A program made the translations under genes and the position numbers. Under the pieces are notes generated by a model, which saw nothing but the letters and a program-made list of their open reading frames with translations, ran no database searches and had not been told where the DNA came from. From NCBI GenBank assembly GCA_010279815.1, contig QEOQ01000238.1:52637-116636 (forward strand): a DNA stretch of 64,000 nt, written 5' to 3'. Origin of the DNA: Brachionus plicatilis. Its lineage: Eukaryota; Rotifera; Eurotatoria; Ploima; Brachionidae. Numbering within the stretch: position 1 is the first letter of the stretch; each line of letters opens with the position of its first letter. Shown here piece after piece: positions 20,901 through 30,802 of this stretch.

Positions 20901-22718
20901 GAAAATATCAAATCAGAACTGTTGAATAAATCAGCGAATTTTTATTATTATCTCGAATTTAATTACAAAAAAGCATTAGAATATTTTCAACAGTGTTATG
21001 AACTAAGGAAGAGATTAATCGGTGAAATTGATCATCCTGACTTAGCTAGTTCCCTAAGTAATCTAGGTATTAGCTATTCTAATCTTGGAGATGAAAAAAA
21101 AGCTTTAGAACATCGCAAAAAGTGCTTCGAAATGAGAAAAAGATTAATCGGTGAAATTGATCATCCTGACTTAGCTAGTTCCCTGAATAATCTAGGTGGT
21201 AGCTATTCTAATCTTGGAGATGAAAAAAAAGCAATAGAACATTTAAAAAAAAGCGTTGAAATGAGAAAGAGATTAATCGGTGAAATTGATCATCCTGACT
21301 TAGCTATGTCCCTGAATAATATAGGTAGGAGCTATTTCAAACTTGGAGATAATAAAAAATCAATGGAAAATTTCAAAAAAAGCTACGAAATGAGAAAGAG
21401 ATATATCGGTGATATTGATCATCCTAACATAGCAGATTCCCTAAGTAGTCTTGGTAGTAGCTATTCAAATCTTGGAGATGAAAAAAAAGCAATAGAACAT
21501 TACATTAAAAGCTTTGAAATGAGAAAGAGATTATTCGGTGATATTGATCATCCTGACTTTGCAAGTTCCCTGAATAATTTAGGTATTAGCTATTCTAAAC
21601 TTGGAGATGAAAAAAAAGCTTTAGAACATTACAAAAAAAGCTTTGAAATGAGAAAAAGATTAATCGGTGAAATTGATCATCCTGACTTAGCTAGTTCCCT
21701 AAGTAATCTAGGTATTAGCTATTCTAATCTTGGAGATGAAAAAAAAGCTTTAGAACATCGCAAAAAGTGCTTCGAAATGAGAAAAAGATTAATCGGTGAT
21801 ATTGATCATCCCAACTTTGCAAGTTCCCTGAATAATATAGGTAGGAGCTATTTCAAACTTGGAGATTATAAAAAAGCAATGGAAAATTTCAAAAAAAGCT
21901 TTGAAATGAGAACAAGATTAATCGGTAAAATTGATCATCCTGACTTAGCTATGTCCCTGAATAATTTAGGTATTAGCTATTCAAAACTTGGAGATGAAAA
22001 AAAAGCTTTAGAACATCGCAAAAAAAGCTTTGAAATGAGAAAGAGATTATTCGGTGATATTGATCATACTGACTTTGCAGGTTCCCTGAATAATATAGGA
22101 AAGAGCTATTTCAATCTTGGAGACAATATAAAAGCATTGGAACATTACAAAAAAAGCTTCGAAATGAGAAAAAGATTAATCGGTGAAATTGATCATCCTG
22201 ACTTAGTTGATTCCCTGAATAATCTAGGATATACCTATTCGAATCTTGGAGATGAAGAAAATGCTTTAGAATATTACAAAAATAGCCACGAAATGAGAAA
22301 GAGACTAATCGGTGACATTGATCATCCTGATTTAGCAAGTTCACTAAATGATCTAGGTGAAAGCTTTTCTAAACTTGGAAATAGAGAAAAAGCTTTAGAA
22401 TATTACGAAAACAGCTTTAAAATGAGAAAGAGATTATTCGGTGAAAATAATATTCTAAAAAGTAGCGTTTCTAGACTTGGAGATGATGAAAAATCAAAGG
22501 ATCGTTTCAAGAATAGCTTCCAAATTCGAAAGAAATTATTCGGAGATATTGATCATCCTGACTTGTCAAAATCCCTTTATAGTCTAGGAAATAGCTATTC
22601 GAATCTTCGGGACGTAAAAAAAGCTAAAGAACATTTTGAAAATAGCTTCGAAATGAGCAAGAGATTAATTGGTTTTATTACTTTGCTAATTATAATAGCT
22701 GTATTGTTCTGGAGATGA
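17970..22718 (+). CDS. NLR-like STAND protein: hydrolase, NB-ARC, TPR array, membrane tail
   Basis: A 1582-residue single-exon ORF. Domains: (1) residues about 70-390, class-3-lipase-like alpha/beta hydrolase with IVLAHRG and the nucleophile elbow GYSNGAWLAE (Ser204); I could not assign the Asp/His of a triad. (2) Residues about 610-860, NB-ARC-type STAND NTPase: FVGRHDELNKI, Walker A GGTGKST (635-641), Walker B FLFIFDNLNNW (Asp713), LLTLRN (Arg739). (3) Winged-helix region ending in KMHRIIQDKI (His900), typical of NB-ARC/TPR proteins. (4) About 13 TPR units of 42 residues (about 990-1560), kinesin-light-chain-like, consensus GDIDHPDLASSLNNLG. (5) Hydrophobic C-terminus FITLLIIIAVLFWR, a possible tail anchor. 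In the STAND family, ligand binding to the repeats triggers oligomerisation and effector activity. A role in immunity or regulated cell death is inferred. A decayed tandem copy lies at 34209-38407. Confidence 0.88.
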   Translation: MSNAEKQNKIVLDVTNQDIDQNQLSNIYQNVRKQQYGDVLWNEERLPKDQISIDLIEKIKQQLIENNNEYSRFPSDLTLGKFSHYVYRNDIKKDDKVEEIGPGWYVFDIFNEPDEDKSINEKKGSMYSGAIFVNDFKHQIVLAHRGKDDDFRSLLSKDGQMVETIDGIWLKQIVPQLHICYYVTEEAHLLAEKKDYHLSFTGYSNGAWLAEHSIYYCNKYFKNNNTKAVLFESPGMVKNEDDEKPNIINHDTNFDFRDLNIVNYLTEPSFNNSINKHTGKIYRIFIEKKNYSLDFLDQLKKIPILGNIIYDNINPSNFFIEGLLSAMTKQRLDSILEQFDIKTGKPKYYEEMHQWPKIKLNFDVKYKENLKNLASKGVDELLDLIPLTGKLKKTKIKVMKWISCNSLEYLGKNIAQGSIWLLLNAFIELNNQKIDFKKFDNSSFHKRLKDNYVNTYNGHNNQIKSECEDLIYNELSYVPFKIENDMEQILRIGNESEKNIDWCLYHLQNINLEIGNFQSKLIIEQLEMLRKEYTIETIKKKDFNLKDEILIKSVSNLRLEQIKERLARYLQIDPNLKKVIYNLTKSNLYLNSSLEICSNLDEELIAFVGRHDELNKIKEIFFEKKKQFLAICAYGGTGKSTLANFFGHIVEKDYKNFIIRWINSDSRSKIETQYRNLGDLLNITDKIVQFDFLVDRINGKLKIQNTNFLFIFDNLNNWNDIKDIVSSLPKNVKILLTLRNSGIVEKIIDEENIINLNCFNQEEGVSFISKHLKYLDEEQKKQLITKIQFDGKIIPLQLNLIINYFEENYAKEFSDLIGIFDSRNENNLQLENNLFYELEKESLTTFKVLIYCAYLDPDYIGFDILLKLFENDCMIENHLKTIQKYGFIQILENKKGIKMHRIIQDKITKYHEKSKNYDSKENIYENIIRLLNENVYSVDEKIILEDTNKKNEIRNFFIQVTKQLENLKYCQNENIVLENIKSELLNKSANFYYYLEFNYKKALEYFQQCYELRKRLIGEIDHPDLASSLSNLGISYSNLGDEKKALEHRKKCFEMRKRLIGEIDHPDLASSLNNLGGSYSNLGDEKKAIEHLKKSVEMRKRLIGEIDHPDLAMSLNNIGRSYFKLGDNKKSMENFKKSYEMRKRYIGDIDHPNIADSLSSLGSSYSNLGDEKKAIEHYIKSFEMRKRLFGDIDHPDFASSLNNLGISYSKLGDEKKALEHYKKSFEMRKRLIGEIDHPDLASSLSNLGISYSNLGDEKKALEHRKKCFEMRKRLIGDIDHPNFASSLNNIGRSYFKLGDYKKAMENFKKSFEMRTRLIGKIDHPDLAMSLNNLGISYSKLGDEKKALEHRKKSFEMRKRLFGDIDHTDFAGSLNNIGKSYFNLGDNIKALEHYKKSFEMRKRLIGEIDHPDLVDSLNNLGYTYSNLGDEENALEYYKNSHEMRKRLIGDIDHPDLASSLNDLGESFSKLGNREKALEYYENSFKMRKRLFGENNILKSSVSRLGDDEKSKDRFKNSFQIRKKLFGDIDHPDLSKSLYSLGNSYSNLRDVKKAKEHFENSFEMSKRLIGFITLLIIIAVLFWR

Positions 22719-22797
22719 AAAAATGGAATTGAAATATTTCAAAAAGTGTTGTTTAATGTAAAATTAACCTTTATAATATTTTTTTTGTTATATTATG

Positions 22798-23165
22798 TGT
22801 AATTTTTACATTAGTACCCTTGGGCCCGTCTATACGATCTCCCTCGTTAGACGTATTGGAGCATGTATTTATGCCGTATCTTAACTAAGCCATATACTAT
22901 TATTTTTCCCAGGTACTAACTGACACTCGTCAGGTAGCCGTTGCACGCTCTATAAACATTACCGCCTCCAAGAAGCACTTTTATTAGTCTAATGGGGCTT
23001 TAATCCTCGTCGCCAGATGTAATGTTTATATTAGTACCCTTGGGACCGTATATCCGATCTCGCTCGTTAGACGTATTGGAACATGTATATATGCTCCTTC
23101 ATAACTTAAACGCTAATGGTTAAATTAATTAACTCCAGTGATATCGACAAAGATGTCGCTATATC
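22798..23165 (+). mobile_element. LTR-like repeat pair (possible TRIM), R1 and R2
   Basis: Two direct repeats begin TGTAAT..T...ATTAGTACCC (22798 and 23017) and share TTGGG.CCGT, CGTTAGACGTATTGGA.CATG. The second continues to TATCGACAAAGATGTCGCTA near 23155. The copy at 49678-49827 has the same 150-bp body and a TGTAAT...ATTACA boundary, as in LTRs. About 75 bp of unique GC-richer DNA lies between. No coding capacity. Confidence 0.45.
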
Positions 23166-24238
23166 ACATTATGGAAATTATTTTTTATTAAAAATTTATT
23201 CCCCTTATTTTAAATTTTATATTAATTAATCTAATCTAAAAACCTGGAATCCTCACTTTTATTTGTGAATGAAACTTATTTGTTATAATTGCTGTCAACT
23301 TTACTCCTTCTTAAATGTGTGAAAAAAGACAATTTACATTCCTTTAATTTTGTGCTATTTTAGTTTATTTTAATTTTTTACATTTGAATGGGTTTTTTAT
23401 AAATCCTATTAAATAGGTTTAAAAAATCATCGCATTTATAGCAATGTCTCAATTTAAAAGTTTTTAAACCAAAATATTAATATTTAATTTATTTTCCTAA
23501 AAGATTCAATCTTTTCTTCAGTTTGGTTAAGTGAAATTGATTTTTAATTTTTTTAATTGTTATTTTTCTCTCTGTTTTTTCAAAAGATAATGACTAAAAT
23601 ACTAATTGATTGAATGACTAATGAAATAATTTAAAAAAACGACAACAATTTAAAATATTTCTTACTAATTTTTTTTCTAAAGTATATGTTATATGGATTT
23701 TATTGATGTAACTAAATATCAGAAAAAGAATTTCATTTGAGACAAGGCTTTTTAAGTAGAATCCGAATTCAATCAAAAAAACTTAATTAATTATTAAAGA
23801 CACGGGTGTAATAGTAAAGTAAAGAGCAAGTTTCACACGTACCAATTGTCTGTGTTAGTTTAAGTCGGTAAGCCTTTCCACGTAATCCTTTTAACGATAC
23901 AAAAAAACTGAATTATCGACAATACTAGCAAATTTTTAGCTAAGTTTTGTTAATTTCTTATAATCTTCTTGCACGCATTTCTTTATAATGTTCTTTAAAT
24001 ATAATTTAAAAAATTGGTCGAGCAACGTGCTTTTAAATATATATAATATTTTTATCCACTATTACAGAATAATTAAATAAATGCATTTAATTAAAAAAAA
24101 CAAATGAAAATGAGACAAAAATATGTCAACACAATTTGTTTATATGCAACAAATTGAAAGACAAAATATTATATGCTCAGTAAAATAATGAATATTTAAT
24201 CTGGAAATATACTTCAGTAAATAATTAAAAAAAATAAG
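23166..24238. other. Intergenic, end of duplicated block
   Basis: About 23430-23560 aligns with 38745-38850. No gene seen. A minus-strand reading frame here is homologous to the open frame at 38453-38755 but has stops. Confidence 0.4.
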
Positions 24239-24320
24239 CATAAACATTCATTTATTCAGTAAATTTATTCAATTTTTACAGCAATAGTATTTAAGTCTGC
24301 AGGAAAATTTATTGAGTATA
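24239..24320 (+). repeat. 85-bp direct repeat, left copy
   Basis: CATTTATTCAGTAAATTTAT ... TATTTAAGTCTGCAG.AAAA. Matches 28238-28318 in the same orientation. The pair brackets the broken MULE-type gene. A related short piece occurs at 29239-29260. Confidence 0.5.
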
Positions 24321-25167
24321 CGAAAAAAAACGATTGAAAAAATTCTTTTAAAAAAATTTTTTTAATGACAAATCGAAATAATTAAATAAATCGATACAAT
24401 TAATAGAAATAATATGTCTGTCGACGCGTTTCGGCAAGCTTCTGCCTTCTCCAGGACTATTTAAAATCAATCAAGAAAAAATCAAATTAATTTAAAAATT
24501 ATTTCTCTATATTTTTTAGAATAAAACTAAAATAATTCAATACAATATACATTTTAACAAATTATAATATAAAAATGCACAAAAATGCACAAAAAAAAAA
24601 AAAAAAACCTTATTTTATTTTCCTTGACAAAAAAAACCAATATATTTTATAAATGATAGTGTTTTAAACAAATTGATAATTTGGAATTTTTTGATTAATT
24701 ATAGGAATTTCTAAACATTTAAAAAAATTTATTAACTCAGTCTCTACTGATTTTCTAACTGAATCATCAAATAAATTACATTTAAAATAGTAACAACTTA
24801 GTGCTTTTTACAGAATTCAAAAAAATTTTTATTTAAAAAAGTTATGGCCCTTTTGCTTTTGTTCGTTTTTAAAAAAAAAATATCCTAGTTCATTCAATTT
24901 TTATCCAAATTTAATAAAAATGGTACCAAATTGAAGCTGAGAATAAGACAAACTTAGAGCTTTTTACAGAATTCAAAAAAAAATTTTTATTGGAATAATT
25001 AAAATTTGTAAAATTAACTTAAATTTGAAACTAAAATGAACTAGTTTATTTCATATATACTTTATTGGCAATTTTTTTTCAATTTGTATTATTAAAAAAT
25101 TACAAAGCAAATGATAAAATTGTAATGTATAAAAAAGTTTAAAAAAGTTTAAAGATTTTAAAAAAAT
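24321..25167. other. AT-rich stretch with a GC-rich insert at 24418-24460
   Basis: Contains CGACGCGTTTCGGCAAGCTT, a GC-rich island of unknown origin that may be part of a retroelement, and two direct repeats of CTTTTTACAGAATTCAAAAA (24804, 24959). Confidence 0.35.
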
Positions 25168-27976
25168 ATGATAGTGTATTCGTTGGAATTCAGTCGAATT
25201 AATGCATCTCTGGGTCAAGATATTTTACTTAAATTTAAGCCTGAAGATAAGATGTACACAGAAAAAATTGATTCTCCTAAATCAGGTAAAAATTTAAATA
25301 ATTAACTATTAATATGTTTTTAAAAAAATGACCTTGATAATAGGTGATTTAATAATCCATTTGACATCTGAAGTCGAAAAAAAAAAGATTATTGTGACAT
25401 GTTCAAATGGCGAAATAATGGTGGTAGAAAACCATTCCCTGTTGATAATCCAGCAGTCTTCAAAAGTTACTACCATTTGCCAGAAAAATATGGATCTGTT
25501 AATAAAAATGTGCTAAAAGATGTTTATGTACTCGTCGATAAAGACTTGCCAATCCTAATACATTATTTGGATAAAACGAAAGAAGGAAATGTTGCTATTG
25601 ATAATGAGAAAGGGCCTCATGATAACGTAAAAAACAAAGATATCGCAGCAAGTTACCAAAAAATATTGCCATCAGTTATTTCTAAAATCAAAGAAAAGGT
25701 TTCAAAGAGTGCTCCTCATTTAATATATATAAGGAGTCGTCTAAACATGGGCCACGAGACCTTAAACAATGTCGAAATATACGCTATGTAATTAATTTAA
25801 TATATATCTAATAAACTAATTTATTTATTAATAGGCTGTCAATAAGTTAAAACGATTTTCTTACGATGAAGTAGCCAACATACACGAAATGCATGTATCG
25901 TTAGGCTTTCCAAACCTAACTGTGACGGCGCCTAACATTAGAATAGTTGCTATAGATGATGATTTTTTGACGGAGTCAAAATAAACCTTGGCTGCTTTTG
26001 ATAAAAATAATCGAGTCTGTTTTCAATATGACACGACGTTTAATCTTACTGGCTATTACGTATCCGTTTTAATTTTTATACACCCGATTTTGATGTTATC
26101 GACGTCTGAAAAATCACCACCTATACCATTAGCCTATTTCTGTCATGAAAAAAAATTTGAAAAACACATAATGAGTTTTGGAGGTAATTAGTTTTTTAAA
26201 AATTTAAAAATAAATTAATGAATTGTAATTTGTACATTTAAATTTATTCAAGAAGTTTTGCCAGAAATAGCTGATGTTGGTAATATTATTACTGATTGTG
26301 AAGACGCTATCCGTAACTCAATCAGAAAACATTTTCCAACAGCGCCATTACTAAGATGTTGGAACCATTTTTGGAAAACGACCGAAAATTGGATAACTTC
26401 AAACAAAAAAATGAATAGTGGTGATGTAGGATTCTATTGTGATTCATTACGTGAACTTTTTCTTCAACCGAATGAAAATTTATTTTCATTGATGTTAAAA
26501 ATTAAATAAACGGATATACAAATAGTTCCGGAAATTTTATACCACCCTGGAAAAATGAATTCTTAGAATATTTTAACAAAAATATTGCAAGTGATTTGGA
26601 AAGTTTAGTTGCTTTTAAGGTAAAGCCTATAGCAAGACATTTATTTAACAATTTTACTGGCATTACTACTAACCAGTCATAGGGATTGATTAATTTGTAA
26701 TGTTAAGTTTCCATCAATTGTCTATATATTATTGTAATGAAGTTAAGTTTGGATTTGGTAATCGTGGAATTTATCGACTTAAGCCTGAATTTAATGAAAT
26801 GTACTTTTTGGATACATGATTTGTAAATACACGTGATGCTATGGAGCCATCAGAAATTGTCACACCCTTAATATCGGATAAGGTTGAGCTTTTAAGATTG
26901 TGTGGTGTTAGATTTACTCCTATCAATAGTGAAGAAAGTTCAAGGGAGCAAAGTGAAGTAGAATCAAATGTTGACACGGCTAGTGAAGTAGATTTTGGTG
27001 GTGAAGTAGATTTTGGTAGTGATGTAGATTTGGTTTGTGAAGTAGACTCGAATACTGATATAGCCGTGGTAGAAGATGATATACATAAAGTCTAACAAAT
27101 AGTTGGTGAGCTTGATTTATGTGACGATTCAAAAAAAACCTTAACACAATCAACCAAAGCTGCTACTTCAACATTATATGATATTTCTGATAATACATCA
27201 TCGAAAATGAAGATTTTGAGCAAGATTAGCCATTTGAGTTAAAAAATCGTCATAATTCCAAAATTAGTCGAGCGTTTTGGTTTATAAATATGAAAAAATT
27301 AATTTTGATTTAAAACTAAAATTATATTTTGTAACTGATGAGAAAAATAATCGTTTTAAAGTAAAGCTTTTACCTAAGGCATCTTGTACATGTCTAGATT
27401 AACAAAACAGTGCAGTCTGTTAATGGTATTGATATTTCAAATAGTTATAAAATAACAAATATCGCCCAAATGACCAAAACTAAAAATTCTGGCGTTACCG
27501 GTCGTAAAAAAAGAGGTTATGCTATCAATTCAAATGATCCTGCCGCAAATGAAGTTAACAGGTCTTATGACGTATCTTGTTATCTAAAAGAATTATTATT
27601 GGATAATTTTCATGTTTCATTAGATAAAATTTTGGCCAAGGATATAATTATTAATGCGAAAATGGTGATTAATGATCATACAAAGCTAAGTGACATGCTT
27701 CTCAAACAAGTAGATTTAAATTTGTTGAGCAAATATTTTAATAAAAGTACATGGAAAAAAACTAAAACTTTGATTGATACCAAAATTGAGCATTGTTATT
27801 GTCCAATATGCTCGCAGGTTTGTTTAGAATCATCAATAGAATGTGAAAGTGTAAATTCTGGAATCATTATGAATGTGGTAATGTCAACATTTTTTAAAGA
27901 TCGGGTCGAGGAAAAACATGGATCTGTTCTAAATATGGATTTACATGTGTTGGTATTTAAATTTATTAAAATATAA
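25168..27976 (+). pseudogene. MULE-type transposase gene, broken
   Basis: Successive open pieces in shifting frames form one transposase. 25168-25784 holds FKWRNNGGRKPFPVDN, a FLYWCH/WRKY-like N-terminal zinc-finger remnant, then YYHLPEKYGSV and KGPHDNVKNKDIAASYQK. 25988-26186 holds the MULE core QYDTTFNLTGYYVSVLIFIH and PPIPLAYFCHEKKFEKH. 26250-26509 holds ITDCEDAIRNSIRKHFPTAP and LLRCWNHFWKTTENW. Near 27370, LPKASCTCLD looks like a SWIM zinc-finger remnant. 27410-27976 is a C-terminal part with a CPIC motif. Small introns may exist (GT near 25286, AG near 25343), but in-frame stops, e.g. at 25982, show it is dead. Lies between direct repeats at 24239 and 28238. Confidence 0.65.
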
Positions 27977-28820
27977 AAAGATATAATTTATTTTTTTAAA
28001 CTAAAAAATCGAACTTAAAAAAGAAGATTTAATTATTCGAATTTTAAAATATATTTTGCTTAAAATAATAACTTTTTTTGTATTCCGTAAAATTATTCGC
28101 TTTTTTATAGATTTTCCGTATTTAAAAACATTATACCTAAAGTGCGGAATTTCCGCTTTTTAGACGCTAATTTTGAGGAATTATGTTGCGGATAATCAGT
28201 GGCGGAATTTCCGTTTTCCGCTTTTTAGGCATAGCCATAAATATTCATTAATTCAGTAAATTTATTCAATTTTTTCAGCAAAAGTATTTAAGTCTGCAGT
28301 AAAATTTATTGAGTAAAATAATACAAAATAAAAGTAATAATTTCAAAAAAAATAATTAAATGTTCAGTTAATATAATATAACGTAAAGAAGCAAAGCTTT
28401 TTAATAGCGAGAAACGAAACGTTAAATTTTTATTAATTTTTTATAAAATTGGAGTAAATCTTGAGTATTCGATTAATTTTTATAAAAGTTTTTTAATTGT
28501 TTTATTAATTGAAAAGAAAAAAATCACTCAATTGTCAAGTGAATTTTGATATTTTTTTAGTTGTTACTTAAATGTCAAATACTCTTAGTTTTTATTCTTT
28601 GCATATACAAATATTAATATTTACTTGGGCAATCTAATTAAGACTAAAAATATAACATCGAATTTTATTAATGTCAATGTAAAATTCTATTTAGATTCAA
28701 AAAAAATATTTTCTTTTGTTTTACCAATCAAATCGCTTAGAGTTAGCAATACCCTCCAGCAAAATCAACCCGCTATATCGAATTTTCAATGCACATGTGT
28801 CTGGTTATTAGCATCATCAC
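27977..28820. other. AT-rich stretch with direct repeat and GGAATTTCC motifs
   Basis: Holds the right copy of the 85-bp direct repeat (28238-28318). Two GCGGAATTTCC segments (28142, 28202), each followed shortly by CCGCTTTTTAG. No gene recognised. Confidence 0.4.
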
Positions 28821-29153
28821 GGCAAGATGTTATTTATTGTACATTTTTATATTTTTACATTTTTACATTTTTGAGAGAAGAAAAAAAAATCTCAAAATCA
28901 AAAAATCTAAAAAAATTTTCATTCAAGAAAAGTAATAATAAATTCGCAATTAATTAATAGGGGTTTTCAAAAAATTATCCTTGGTTTTTACATTTAAATT
29001 TTTTTAAAACTCCTTTTTAAGTAATTGCGAATTTATTATTACTTTTCTTGAATGAAAATTTTTTTAGATTTTTTGATTTTGAGATTTTTTTTTCTTCTCT
29101 CAAAAATGTAAAAATGTAAAAATATAAAAATGTACAATAAATAACATTTTGCC
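28821..29153. mobile_element. Foldback MITE with 8-bp target duplication ATCATCAC
   Basis: Inverted termini GGCAAGATGTTATTTATTGT / its complement, arms of about 130 bp around a short loop. Exact direct repeat ATCATCAC at 28813-28820 and 29154-29161. 8-bp duplications are characteristic of hAT transposons; no transposase inside. The ACATTTTTATATTTTTACAT core is shared with 10411-10597. Confidence 0.75.
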
Positions 29154-29279
29154 ATCATCACTTCGTTCCTCGCAATTATTAAATCAGTAAATCAAATTCA
29201 GTAAATTAATTAAAAAGAAATAGCAATAAAATTTATATATTCAGTAAATTTATTGAATTTTAGTTAACTGATAGTAAAA

Positions 29280-29485
29280 TTACTGTTTGATGAGTGCTCT
29301 TTTAGTATTTTTCGGGCGTCCAGATCCATGCGCTTCGGACTCCGTTTCAAAAGTGCCTTGAAGGTCGTTTACATTTTTTCGAACACCACGCGTTTTCTTA
29401 TAAACTGATACCTCGATTTCTTTAGCTTCAACGTCAGTATCATAATATGTGCGCTGCTCAGATGATGTCGTATTGTTATTATTAG
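29280..29485 (-). pseudogene. C-terminal exon-like coding fragment of unknown gene
   Basis: An open minus-strand stretch with coding character (ANNNNTTSSEQRTYYDTD, SVYKKTRGVRKNVNDLQG, GSGRPKNTKRALIKQ), ending in TAA at 29280-29282 and preceded by TTTTAG, an acceptor-like site. GC content is higher than its flanks. No upstream exon found. The GRPKNTKRAL ending resembles basic tails of transposases, so MULE-related debris is likely, but this is not certain. Confidence 0.35.
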
Positions 29486-30586
29486 CTAAAACTTAATTTT
29501 GCTGACCAATATTCAATTCTGCTGATGAAAAAATAATTTTGCTGACTAATAAATAATTTTCTGAATAAAATTAACTAATGGGAAAATCATTTTTACTGAA
29601 TAAAATATTATATTTACTGATTAATTCTATTATTTTTACTGAAGCGATAATCATATGCCATTTTAGAAAAAAATCAGTTATTCAACGAAAACACAAAAAA
29701 AAAATAATTTTTAAGCTTGAACTTTGAACGCGAACCCTTTTTTAAATATTTAAAAATAATTGTTAGTTTAATTAAAAATTTTCACTGAGTCTTTAACTTT
29801 TAAATTTTAACCTTGATTCATTCTAATTTAAACTTAATAAAATTTTAGAGACATTGTTTCATTCGCTGTAAGGTTTTTATCATCATTTCTAATTCTAAAG
29901 ATATCATGGCTAGAACAGATTTATGAATAAATAAAATAAATAATAATTCAATTCTTTAAATATCTCTCTTTGACAATACAAATTTTAAAATATTTTATAT
30001 TTTTGCCTGTGAGGCTAAGATCTAATAAAAATAGAAAAAATTTTACTTAATACTATTTTTTATTTAGTTTAAAAAGATAAATTTTTTTTAAATAAGATCC
30101 AAATAAATTAAATGAAACTCAATCACTATCAGCCTCTTACTCTTGCCCGACTTCCTAATTGGTAATAAAATTCAATTCGATTCAATTTCAATTGAGTCAG
30201 TCTTAAATATAAGATGCAAAATATATCTAAGGAAAATAAATTTAAATAATAAAAAAATACTAATAATTATTCAATATTTTTATTTATATTTTATCCACAT
30301 CTTCATTAATAAAAACCGAATTTTTAACATTAAGACATCGTTTTGTGATAAATGATTGATAAATATTTTCGATAAATCAACGATATTTTCTTTCGGTGCC
30401 TTGTCGATAGAATTAACAAATTGAGTGGTGTCCTTATCGATAAGGCAAAATCGGTAACTTAAAGAAAAATTCTTGCAAAAAACGTTACTTAGAAAACTCA
30501 CTCAAATTTTTTGTATTTTAATCAATAAATCAATCAATACATCAATCAATATAAAAATTTTTATCACTCAAATTTTTTTATTCTTT
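29486..30586. other. Intergenic, no firm gene
   Basis: A minus-strand open frame at 30280-30501 (SLSYRFCLIDKDTTQF ...) has some coding look but no recognised domain, conserved start or partner exon. Confidence 0.35.
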
Positions 30587-30802
30587 TTGCAGCTTTTCGA
30601 TGAGCTCTGCCGGGGTTATTTCCTCTTCTTCATCGTCCTCGTCAAAGTGCTCTGCTCCGTTCGAATGGTTGGAAGAAAAGACCCCAGTTGCTGCTTGGTG
30701 ATGAGTATATTCTTCTTCGTTTGTGTTCGAAGACAAAGAAGATGATTCATCAGTGTTTATGGGTCGGATAGACGAAAGAACACTCGAATATTGACTTTTC
30801 AT
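30578..30802 (-). pseudogene. Duplicated SLD5 exon 1 without the rest of the gene
   Basis: Encodes the same 72 N-terminal residues as the true SLD5 gene (one change, MKSQ for MESQ), then ends KE* two codons after LIEKLQ. The breakpoint lies within the last codons of exon 1, before the splice donor, and exons 2-7 are absent. Strong conservation of exon 1 suggests a recent duplication. It still has its 5' flank, so it may be transcribed as a short ORF. Confidence 0.85.

Larger units (their letters stand above)
13477..23560 (+). repeat. Segmental duplication, copy A
   Basis: Homologous and collinear with copy B (about 30587-38850). The left edge lies in SLD5 exon 1: the copies agree from TTGCAGCTTTTCGATGAGC on and differ before it. 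The block covers the divergent 5' flank of SLD5, the NLR upstream region and the whole NLR gene. Similarity fades after about 23560. Copy-specific insertions: the nested elements at 14974-16808, the foldback at 17314-17411 and the LTR-like repeat at 22798-23165. Confidence 0.85.

Noticed and set aside
22111..22344. Minus-strand frame inside the TPR array
   Set aside because: Antisense of the repeated TPR codons.
26771..26977. Minus-strand frame in the MULE region
   Set aside because: Shadow of the degenerate MULE-type gene on the plus strand.
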